Positions 15,001 through 27,000 of a DNA stretch of 45,927 bases are shown here, piece after piece. The translations under genes were made by a program, and so were the position numbers. Each line of letters starts with the position of its first letter. Within the stretch, counting starts at the first letter, position 1. The stretch is from Candidatus Gygaella obscura (lineage in GTDB: Bacteria > Omnitrophota > Gorgyraeia > Gygaellales > Gygaellaceae): the NCBI GenBank assembly GCA_030765485.1, contig JAVCCR010000015.1, forward strand, positions 1 through 45,927, read 5' to 3'. The notes below the pieces were generated by a model. The model was not told where the DNA came from. It worked only from the letters and a program-made list of their open reading frames with translations, and made no database searches.

Positions 15001-18000
15001 TAAATTCAAAACCTAAATAATCGGACCCATCGTTCATAGTCAAAAATAATCTATCTATAACCTTTAAGTTCAAAATCTTTTGCTTAGTCTCTTCTCTTTG
15101 CACAAACTGTTTCAGATTTTCATAAATTCTCTTTGCTTCTCCCCATGCTTTTTCCCCGGTCACTCGCTTATAAAAAATAAACTTTTTACATTGCAAAACG
15201 TCTTCTTCTGTCTTGAAAAATAAACAAAACTTGAGAAATTTATTTGTATTTCTAATAGAGCCTATTGATATATCGCTGATTTTATTCTTATCAACACCAA
15301 AATAACCATCTTCTATTAAACCTAAAACCTTTTCCTGTATATCATCTGCCAACTGGTTTAAGCCGGAATAAACGCTTTTTGTTTCACTGCCGTTATCTAA
15401 TCTCTTATCTATAGAGTCACCATCTAGTTCCACAGCAAAACTTACCAATTCAGCAAGCCTTCCCTCATCAAAATCATCTTTATCCATAATTGCTACTACA
15501 TTGCCGTAGGCATTTAAATCACTGATTAAATCTTCACGCATACTAATACCGTCAGCAATAAAAACAATTTTTAAATAAGAAAACTCCTCTTTGGCAATAC
15601 TTACTAAATCAATACCATTAACAAAGGACATTTCTAAATCCACTGTAGCAACATTAAAATTTTCTGTTTTTAATAACTCTACTGCCTCTTGGCCGTTACT
15701 AGCTTCAACTGAATCAAATCCATAATCAGCTAAAGACTCTGCAATGAGTTTTCTCCAAATTTCTCTATCATCAACAATCAATATTTGACCATTATCTTTT
15801 ACTTTATCTTTAAAATCATACGCTGCGCCAGCATTAGACCCCCCACCAGCCACGGAAAGGATAGAACCTAATAATTTAGTCTGGCGTAGCGCATTTCCAT
15901 TATCCTCTACCGTATCAATAAATGCATCATACCAATCCATTAAGTGTCTGTCTGGAAAAAATCTATCTATCACATACTGTTTTGCTCTTTTAGCCATATC
16001 TTTATCAATTTTACCATTTATAATATCTACAATTGCTTGTGCTGTATCCTCAATTGAACGCTGTCTATCGAATTGATTTTGTTCATTAATCCCTACAACA
16101 AAGGCAGTGCCGTTAATTGGATTCTTCTTAATATCTATGGTTTGATCCAAAATCCCCCCAACGCCGCTTACGATCAAAGACAGTTCATGCAAGGCCGCCC
16201 CTGAAACTGCCAGACCAAAACCTTCTTTGGTTGACTTTAATACGCCTATATCTGCAATCCGCTGAAACGCATTAGTCTCAAGTTCATTGATATTATCTGC
16301 CCTTAAACCATCTACATCAAAACCCATAGATATAGCAAACTGTCTTTGCTTTTTTGTAAAAACAGTGCTGTTTACAGGTACACCCATAGTCTCTAAATTC
16401 TTAGTGTCTTCTGCTGTAGGCTGACTGGTTAAAAGAGGTATTATTATGATATTATCATCCTTGGCCAATTCTTGCAGACTTGCCCTAGTGCCGTTTTGTT
16501 TTATAAATTCCCGCGAGAACCTGCTTAATGCCTCTTGTTTCCTAACCTGAAGTTGACTTAATATTTCAAACGCCTCTGGATCATCTTTAGCCATCGGCCC
16601 GGAAAACATCAAACGCGGGATTTGATTCATGGATTTTCCCTGAATAACAAGCTCTTCAACTGCCCTTACCCAAGCCTCAATTACTCCAGTAGGGTCTTTC
16701 CAAGGGTCAAACCTGGCGTTTTGAAATACAATCGGCCTATCTGTAGGAATATTATACTTTTCAATGGTTGACTGAATAAATTCTTCTGACAAATCAATAT
16801 TAATAAGCGCTAAAGGATCAATTGAGGGCAGAATCTGGAAAAATTTTAGATTTGCTTCACTAAATATAGGCCTTGCCTGATGATTAACACCAGAATCAAA
16901 ATGAATAACAAACTCTTTTAGAAAATTCCATACCTTTCTACTGATATAGGCATCACTATCAGCGATATCCGGCTGAATATGTATTCTCCAAATAAACTTT
17001 GCCTTTGGATAAGCTTTTTTTAGCTGCACAACCATAGCTGCAGGCTGAGGATCATGAATTACTATAATATCAGGCTCTTTAATTTTTTTCTGTTGTTGAA
17101 GCTCTATAAGCTTTTCTGAATTAAACATAACTACTTTTTTATAATATTCAAATTCCTCTTCTGAAATCTGGATATACTTATTACCCTGAAATGCATTATG
17201 AAACTTCTTGGTAATATTAAAAAATAACTGCGTGCCTCCCATTACAAACCAACGCATTTTCACCCCTAATGCATTTGATTTTGGAATCAAACTCTGTAAG
17301 ATATCAGCAACTCCTCCACCAGCTGCGGATGAATTAATATGCCAAACCTGAGGATTCTTCAATCCTAGCTTACGAGAAAGCAAATTTACCTTTGCTTTAA
17401 GATGAGAAATCATTTTTGGATTACCTATGGCATTCTGAAAACTTTTCAAATTAATAGAATGGAGTTTTCTAAGATAGGGAAAAGGAATATTGTCTTCATT
17501 TCCCCCACAGTCTGATTTTAATGCTGCGCCAGCATTAGACCCCCCACCAGCCACGGTTAAGGTAGGATCTAATATTTTTAACTGGCGCAGCAAATCCTTA
17601 TTGTCAAAATCAATTACCTCTCTAAGATTAAACTCTGCTTCAAAAAATAAATCAATTGCATAGGCTAAAGAACTATTGGAGAACTTTATCAACCCAGGAT
17701 GCAAAACCGGGCCCAATTCATCTATTGCCGAATAATAATAAGTTCTATCTTTATGTGTAGGAACTAAATATGTTCTTAGGATATTTTTAACGATTTTAAA
17801 CTCAATGTGGCGGGTATTTAAGAGAAGCAAATATACAGAAAGTGCAACTCTTAGACCAGGTAAATCGTCCCGAGAAAGAATAATCTCATTAATTTTATTC
17901 CATAAAAGAAGCGGATAGTCAGAAAAATCTTTATTTAAAGCAACTGTTCTCTCATCTAAAGACAACAACTGATTTTTTATTAATAAAATTGCTTTATCTG

Positions 18001-21000
18001 AATTTCCATTATCACTTGTTTGATTTTGCTTATTCAAGTTTAAAAGATGCTGCTTTGTTTGAGCTATTCTTTTTCCGTATTGGCTGGGTAAAATCTTTAA
18101 AATATCAATAATATCAGTTTCTACAAAGTCTTCGAAGAATTTAGGGCTGTTAAAAACCATCTCATCTTCATCTATTCCAAATTCCTTAGCCAGCTCTCTT
18201 ATCCTGTACTCTGCGTCTTCAGGTAGAAGCATAAGATAAGTGGCTGATTTATCAGCTATGCTTAAGTCATTTCCTTGATTAATTATTCTTTTACGCAAGA
18301 TATCAGGGCTTATTAAGTTAAGCTCCTTATTTATATTTTCCTGCTGTTTATCTGTTAACGGAAAGTCTGTAAAACGGATAATCGTAATGATGCAATTTAT
18401 ATTCATGTTAAGCTTAAACAACGCTTTATTAATTACGCCATCTTCAGTTAAAAATTTAATTGTTATATCTACAACCGGGCGTTCATAAGGTTTTCTAGGT
18501 TGAAAATCATGTAAAAGTGCGGCAGTGATAATTTCTAAGGTTGACTCATAAGTGTAGTTCTTATGATGTGCTATTAGTAAAGCAATATAAGCTACTTCCA
18601 GTGAATGGCTAAAGCAATGATACCCTTTTTCGACAAGATCATCTTTTGTATGACTATTCAATAAATATCTGTATAAAAAGTTTAAATAAGAAATATCCCT
18701 TTGGTTAAAATGCATGCTTACCAAAGTATTATTGATTTTCTCCCAAAGCCTGTTACAGGATTCAACTGCTAAAGCAGTATTATCTTGATCTTTAGCTGAA
18801 GGATTTTTTAATAAGGCGGAGATTTCATCTTGGGTGAGAATTGGATCTGTTGTATCTTGTTTTTTATCACCATTGTCTCTAGATAGAGCATTACCATCAT
18901 CATAAGGATTGTAAACAAGCTTTGACCCACCAAGTATCATTTGATAAAGCTCTACCACAGGTAATCTTCTGACTCTTGCTTCAGAGATAACTAAAGCCTT
19001 CTCCTTATCCTCTATTCCTTTTTTATAAACCATGCCGCCAATAGTAACATTCTTAGTAAATATAAGAATTTCATTCCAGCCTAAAACTGAATTCTCTATG
19101 GTCTTTTTTAAGTTAGGGTAACTGATATATTCATCTTTTGCTGCATTTTCTAAAATCTCTGGTAATTTACTTTCACTTTTATTCAATCCTGAACAAATAT
19201 CTCTTGAGAATCGAGCAATAATATTTTCATTTGGAACATCAAGAATATATGCTGTATCCTTTAACATGCTTAGATGAAAATGTGTGATGCAACAAACTGA
19301 AAGTACCTCAAGCGAAAGAATATCCCTGTCGTCTATCCAAGATTTTACAAGAAAACAGAAATTATCAGGATTAAAAACCATTGGGTTCGTACGGATAATC
19401 TCCCCAGAGTAATCAATCGTCAAAGACTTACATTCTTCAACAAGTAAATGTCTTTCGCTATTACCGTTATCAAAGCCTTTACTATTATCTCTATCATTTC
19501 TAAGATTGGTATTACCCCTGTATATCTGCTCATTTATTTCTTTTACAAGACATGCAACATACACTAAACCACCACTTAACAAATAAAAGCCATTAGAGTT
19601 AAGGCTATATTTTAAAACAGAGATTTTCTTATTCTTTAGCTTACGAATCGGTATTGAAATCAAGTATAAACCGCAAATGCTACCAATTAAATATAAGGGA
19701 TTACCTTTTGCTAAAAATAACATGAACTGCGTTGCAGAAAAATAAATAAAACCAAAAAGCATTACATATTCCAAATATAAAGAAACCGCTTTCACAAAAG
19801 GTAAAAATAAAAGGCTAAAAGGCTTTAATCCATAAGTCTTCTTGTTAAGATGTATCTTATTTGCCCAATTACCCAGTTTATAGCTAAATACTGTTATCAA
19901 CGTATTAAATATAGTTAAAGAAATTGCCAAGATATTAGCCAACCCTAAAGCGCTTACCTGCTCTGGTAGAGGTAAAAATATAGAAGCACCAGCAATAGTA
20001 ACAAAAGTAGTAACAAGAGTAATCAATCCTGCAATTATAATCTTAATTTGGTTGATTTTTTCAGAACGGGGTGATCTATATTTAGTTATTATTAAAGGCC
20101 TGTAATGATTTTTTACTAGGCTTTTAACTGCAAAAAATCTTTTTATTGAATTCATTCTAGACAGCCTATCCAAAAGCTTAAAGCTATTAAAATCATCAGC
20201 AAAATACTTGCCTAAAAGAACAATAGAATTAAGATAGTTTTTTCTATTCCTGAATAACTTCCTATATATAGGTATATCATTACGTAAAATTATCCTAAGC
20301 TCTTCTATTTTTTCAAAAAATAAGTTGTGCATTTTATCAGAATGCTTTAACTCATGGGATAATTTTAAAGCTAAAACTTTCCAAGCAATGTTTTTTGGGG
20401 CCTTAAGAAGATTTTTAACAAAGCTTTCGCTAAAAACAATATAAAACTTATCATTTTGTAAAACTAACTTTGCGCTGTCTGCATTAATTTTACTAGTAAC
20501 CACTACGTGCGGAAGGCCCCACCAATGTAAATATTTACGGCTATTTTTAAAGGCTGTATTAAGTAAGTTTAAAAACTCAACCGAACTGTGATGCTTTTTA
20601 TTTCCTCCTACGAATACCTCATCTTTTAAATAATATAATCCGTATTTGGTGAGAAAATCTTTTTGGTTATTTCCTCCATTATCCCTAACCTCCATCATCT
20701 CATCTGAAGTTGTATCTCTTAAAGTGTAACCTGGAGTAAGTATATTTTTGTATTGTCTGTGTCTTGGGTGTAATAAAAAGTCTACTTTACTTTTAAGCTC
20801 AGTTGACTCTAATTTTGCAAGGTTATAAATGGGCTCACCACGGATAAGGCCAAACTCTGATATTTTATCAGCTGAAATCATCTGTCTTGGTCTAGGAAGT
20901 ATCTGGTCTTTTAAGTATTCCGGATTAGGTATTAATACAGGTTGGTTATTATGTTTTACCGCATAATAGGCAGCACCTCTTTTGTCTTTAAAAGCACCAT

Positions 21001-24000
21001 AGAATGAGGTTTGATTCCAGGTAAGCCAATCTGCCATAACTAAAGGTTCTGTTTCAGAGAGGTTTATACTTACATGGCCGTAGCCCGGCAGCATTATTGC
21101 GATATCACCTGTTGAGGCCTTTACTGTTAAGAAGTCAAGTATTGGGCTGTGCGGGTTCTTAGGAGTTTTGCAGTACTGCATTATCCAGAGCACTTCACCT
21201 GATACAACCTGGTATATTTCAGGCATTGCGACTGGGTCATGATAGTGACCAAAAGTCTTTGTATACTCATTACCTGACAATGCTGGAGGCAATATTGTTA
21301 TATCAAATCTTATTTTATTGTTGTAGAAGGTCTTTTGTATGTCTTCTAGTGAGGCAAATATACCTCTATGCATAAAATAAGCCATAGGTGCCGGTATTAT
21401 GTTTCTATCCTTTAGTACTGGCTCCATCTTTATACCTTCTCTTAGACTTCCGGCAAAGTAAGCTGCATCATAACCATAGTTATAATTTTCGTCAAGACGC
21501 CTTATGTCGGTATCTATGATGTTATGTGAATCTAATACCTTGTTAAAAGCTGTAATGCCGGTTTCACGTTCTTGTGGGTTTAGCTTATCGCCTGCTCTTT
21601 CTACCCTTCTATATGCCGGCTCCTGTTTGTCAAAGTATATAGTTCGAAGATAATAACTCCAGAACTCATTATCTAATGCGGTTATCAAACGTCCTTTATA
21701 AGTTGGGTTGGTTGAAAATGGTAGAGCTGAACCTGTACGAATGTCAGAGAGCTTGATGCAGAGACGGGAAATAGGAGTGCCACCATTGTCGGAATTAGTT
21801 GAAGTTACGATTGAATAGGTTGTATAGTCCGTTTTGTTGAAGGAAGGATATAAATTTACGTCTGATGAGAAAGGTTGTTTCTTCGGTAAGGTTAACCCAG
21901 TTGCCCGTGGTGGTCCTACCTTTAATCTCTCCTGAAGGAAGAACATGAATGCTGTACTCATAGTGCCAGCTGGGGAATTTGGCCTGGACAAAAAGACCTG
22001 TTGATCCCTGCTGAACCTTGGTAATTGTAAGTTCGTGAAGGTTAAGCATGATAACACCTCCTTTTGGTTAATTGTTTTTAAATTACCGTTATCCCGTACA
22101 ATCCATGACCTTTGCGGCATTGGATTGTATGAATTCTGTGCAAATATATACCAGGCTACTGCAGCAACTGAAGGCATTTCCGGATCCCAATTCCATGTTG
22201 AAACTGACGTGCATTCATTAGTTGCCTGTGTTAAATAGACCATATCAGAATCTACAATTACGGCCTTGTTCATTTCAGCAATATAATATTTACCTTTATC
22301 CTGATGACCAGCTAATCTTAAAGCCAAAGCAAGCTGGGCAGTAAATTCAAACTGTACGCCGTCTAAATCCGGTTCTAAATTAAGGCTTCCAATATCAACG
22401 CCTGTTATACCATTATAAGTTGTAACAAATATATCTTCTGCATCCAAAATAAGCTCTCTATAATCATTACCAAATGTTAAATAACCTAATGTGTAAAGAT
22501 CTGCAATATACCTATAGTCAGTTTCACTTGCCCAGAAACGCTCACCATCCCAGATTTCATTCTTCAGCCAGGTTTCAATTCTTAAAACTGCATCATGATA
22601 ATGATCGTAATCTTCGCTTGATCCAGCGATTACTAAGGAACTAAAGGCGTCCAGCCCTGAAAATGCTGCAAAATTCTGCTCTGTTGAGTGATAACTAAAA
22701 GTATTACCATCAAAATCATATCCATAATAAATTCCGCCACCTTCATCTTCTAATCCTATCAAGCAATCTGCTATCGCTTTAGCTAAAGGAATATATTTTG
22801 GATAAATTGCGCATGCATAAGAAGCAATCCTTAAAAGATATCCCATAGGTCCGGTGAGTATACCCTGACCATATACATAATTGATTGATCCATCTAAGTT
22901 GTAACACTCGTAAAAACCTTTAAATTCACCGTATTCATCTAATTGTCTTAAATATTCATTATTATAAAATTCTAAAATCTTAACCAGCTGTGCTTGTTTA
23001 TTAAACGAATGAAATGCCATAGCAGAAAGCGCCTGATCATAGGTATAACAAAGGCATGCGTCACACTCAACTAAACCCGTTGCAGCAGATTGCCTGTTAA
23101 TAAGCCAATTCAACATCTTTTCACTATGATCAATTAAACTATCCTCTGGTTCTGGATCAGGAACAATGCTACAGCCTGTCACAATGCCTGCTGTTGCCAA
23201 AGCGCTCAAGATTAAAAAATTGCGTCTTGATAAACCTTTATTATCACCATTATCTTGATTTTTATTATCATATAAATCTTCCTTGGAGGCTTGTCTTGCT
23301 TTTCTATGTTCGGCTATTCTTGTAGCTGTTTTCTGCTGCTGAATATGTCTTCTTAGTCCGTTACCACCACTATCTTTACTCGCAACATGATTTTCCAATC
23401 TTAAATTGATCTTCTCAAGTATCTTTATTAAAGCACCATGCTTTTCATATACGGTCATAGAAGAAGCATTGATATCTTCTATCTTAGACATCAATCTTGC
23501 GCTGGTTGGTTTATTATTTACTATGGCTCTAATGTATTCCGTGTAGTATTCGAAGTGATTGTATATTTCAGACTCTCTGATAATATCAGACAAGGCAATC
23601 ATAAATGCCTTAAGGCCCGTGTCTTTTGCCTGAAAATGATAACTATTTGCTCTGAATTTAAAAGGCTCTATGTCATCCCTTGCTACTAGGCTTATCCTAT
23701 CATCAAATGACATCGATACTTTTCCATGAAGGACTAGGTTCCTTTCTTGTTCGTCAATACTAGATATAAACTCATCAACAATCTTATCGAGCTCCTCTTC
23801 CTGTAACTGTTTTTGGTTTATTCTTTTTGCCCAAACCCTAATTAAACCCTTAGCTTGTGTCTTTATGTCTCCTTGGTTAAGAGCCATCTTAAGTGCATTG
23901 TAGGCAACCTCCTTATAGTTATACTCATCAAAATAATCGCTACAGGCATCTTGCAATCTTGCAACAAATGATTCTATGTTAGGTCTTAAATTGCCAAAAT

Positions 24001-27000
24001 TATCACGCTCTTTGTTGTAATCAACCCTATATCCAGTGCCTTTTGCCACTCTACCAATTACTCTTTCAACTGGTATAAGACGCTCAGCAATTACACCATC
24101 ATCTGTAGCAAATACAGGCGAAGCATTGCTCTGGGCATTGCCAAAACTGGTTGGACCTGCTTCCATATCCTGCCAAGAAAGCATCCCGCCAAAATCAGTA
24201 CCCTGCTGAATAAGCCAAGAAGTAAAAGTATTATGGTTATTGATAAATATAATATGGTACTTCATGCGGGGGTCAATTCTACAAAGATCTAATATGCGGC
24301 CCTTTTGATGTTCAAAGAAACTATCAAATCTTCTGCCGCCAATAAATATAACCGCTCCTGACTCAACTATCTTTTCTCTGAATTCTACGTTATATAAAAC
24401 ATCAATTAAAAAGTCCGGGCATTTATACTGAACGAATCTTCTTACAAATGTAAAGAAAGGCATATCGATTAACTTTACGCCATTTTGTTCTAGCTCTTCT
24501 CTAGTTACATTAAGTTCACCAAACACACCGTCAAAAAGATTATCAATAAAACGCTGTTTCTGCACTCTTTTTGCAGCCTGAATATCACTTATAAATTGCT
24601 GTTTTTTGAAGATATCATTCTCTAGCTTTTGGAATAATTCTGATATACTCACGGCATTTAATATCTTTTTATAGTCTTCAATAACATCTCTTACTTCCTT
24701 ACCCTGCCATCTATAGATATCAGAACCTTCGCTATTACCGAAAAGAGCATCTTCCTCTATTTTATGCAAATAATCTTTATATATGGTTCTTTTGCAGATT
24801 TCAGTATGTCTTGTAGAACAAAATGTTAAAAAGTCACTAACTGAAGCTGTGAGCATAACAAGATCAATTAGCCCATCATGGACCGTAAACTTAAATCTTT
24901 TGGCAATCTTTAAGATATTGAATAATTCCTGGCGGTAGCTATGAATTCCTGCAGGTACTATGGTGTGGTTATAGTGATGGACCAATAAATCAGCAAAGGT
25001 AACATCATTTTCAAATTCGTCTTCAATAGCTGAAGGAATAACCAAGGTTGTATTAACTTCACTTGTTGAAAATAACAGTTTGCTGCTGGAAAGTTCTTTC
25101 CTCACCAAATGCTTTATAAACCTTAAGGAGACTTTCCTGTAAAGCAGTGTCTGCAATGCGCGGAAGCTATCATAATTATCTCCCGGGTAGGCTTCATGGA
25201 ATACCTGTGGACAATACATCCAATACTCATGAAGACTAGAATAAGGATTCCTGTATATAGTGACATCTGCTTTACCAATACCCATGACATTAAGCTCAAT
25301 TCCCTCGTAGGTTAAAACCTTGTCCAATGAATTTAAAGCAATCTTAACCAAATCAGGATTAATGGGGCCCTCTCCCTTAATTGAGTTTGAATAAAATATA
25401 CCCATGACATGGATATTGTTGCGTGCTTCAATATCACCTAACTCTTGTTTTAATACCTCGTGCCAACCTCTTACTAAATCTGGCTTAAAGCTACCTAGAC
25501 CTCCTGCCATTAAAAGCTTGGCCAGTTGACCAATTTCATATGTGGCCTGCAGTTTAGTATATCCTTTTATCTTTACAAGGTGATTGTAAAGCTCATGCAT
25601 ATACTTCATGGAAAGCCCGTATTCCATCTGAAATATAAAGATATTACGATCCTTGATAGTCTCAATTGCCTGCTTTAAAGCCTGTGATTTAAACTCTTCT
25701 ACCCACGTTGCATCAATACTAACACCATTGGTATCCTGCTGGCGGTCTTGAGATCTAATGAGATTAGAAATAATACTCTCAAGCTCAGGATGATCCATAA
25801 TAAAGTCAATCACATCTTTGGCGCCTCTTGTTGTAAAAAGTCTATTTAGTTGATTGCAGACAGATAAGTTATCTCTATTACTATTAAATATTGTATTTTC
25901 TTTGTTGCCATTATCTTTATATTCATTGTTAGATTTTAATGTCTTTGCAGTGTTTTCTAATATCTGGCGTATTATACTATTAGATAAAATCTTAATTCCT
26001 AAAGCAGCATAATCTAAACCTGTTTTTCTTGCTGCTTCTTTATCTTCTTCCCACTGTTTCCAAAGCTTAATTTCATCTTCAAGACTTACCCACTCTAAAG
26101 CCTTAACTTCGTTATCCTGCTTCTTTATCTTTGATTTTTCCTCTTCGTTGACAATATATATAAATAATCTCGATCTTTCAAAGTCTTTTAAGCCCCCTTC
26201 TGGAAACTCGTGTATAACTGTCATTTGATTTTCTTTATCTATTGAGGCTATCCTTGAAGAATCCAATTTAATCTGGCGATCAAATACTTCTTCTTCAGTT
26301 TCTTTCATTACCCCGTCAATATAATCAACACTTAAACCAAGATGACCACTAGACGAACATTCTCTACAACCAGGAAAGAATTTTTTGCTATCGGAACGAA
26401 CTTGTACCAACATTTTTCCGTATTTATCAAATAAAATCATGAACGCGCTTCTATGCCAAGTACCAATAGCATGGGCTAGGTCCCTAGGTATAACTTTGCC
26501 GTTATAATTACCAAATTCATCTGTAGTTAAAAACAATTCTTTATTTAAAGCTTCTTCCTTGCTAAGCTCTATGCCTAACTTTTCTTTGTATTCTCTTTGC
26601 CACTGAACCAATACGTCTTCTAATACAGGATTGCCCTTAAGATCATACTCAATAAAAATATTTTCATCAGAGAATAAATAGTCAGGATAATATTTCTTTA
26701 TAAAAGCTGTAACCTCTTCAATTAATGATAACGGAGTATGCAGACATGATTTTAAAGGATTAACGGTACAATCTCTACAAGCTGAATCCTCGTAACTTCT
26801 TATAACATCACAACCTGTCCATTCCTCAAATTTGACTTTATCTTGAAAATTGTCTTCAAGTTCTTCTTTAAAACCGGAAGGTAAACTTTCTCTGCAAGGA
26901 TTACAAGAACCGTAAAAGTCAGTTGTTTCTTCGTAGGTGCGGTCTGGAAGATTAATTCTTACTAATAAATCTTTATTACCGTTATCGTTGAGTTTTAATT

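Noticed and set aside
21780-22060. Reading the 22.05-21.79 kb region as a normal gene boundary between two separate giant genes
   Set aside because: The giant frame has no stop across it on codon-by-codon translation. Kept as an embedded/fossil gene instead, but this remains the most likely place for a sequencing frameshift to mislead.
23890-23920. Another AGGAGG-like site on the minus strand followed by an ATG about 9 nt on
   Set aside because: The ATG opens only a very short out-of-frame ORF; the giant frame (YKEVAYNALKMALNQG) explains the sequence.
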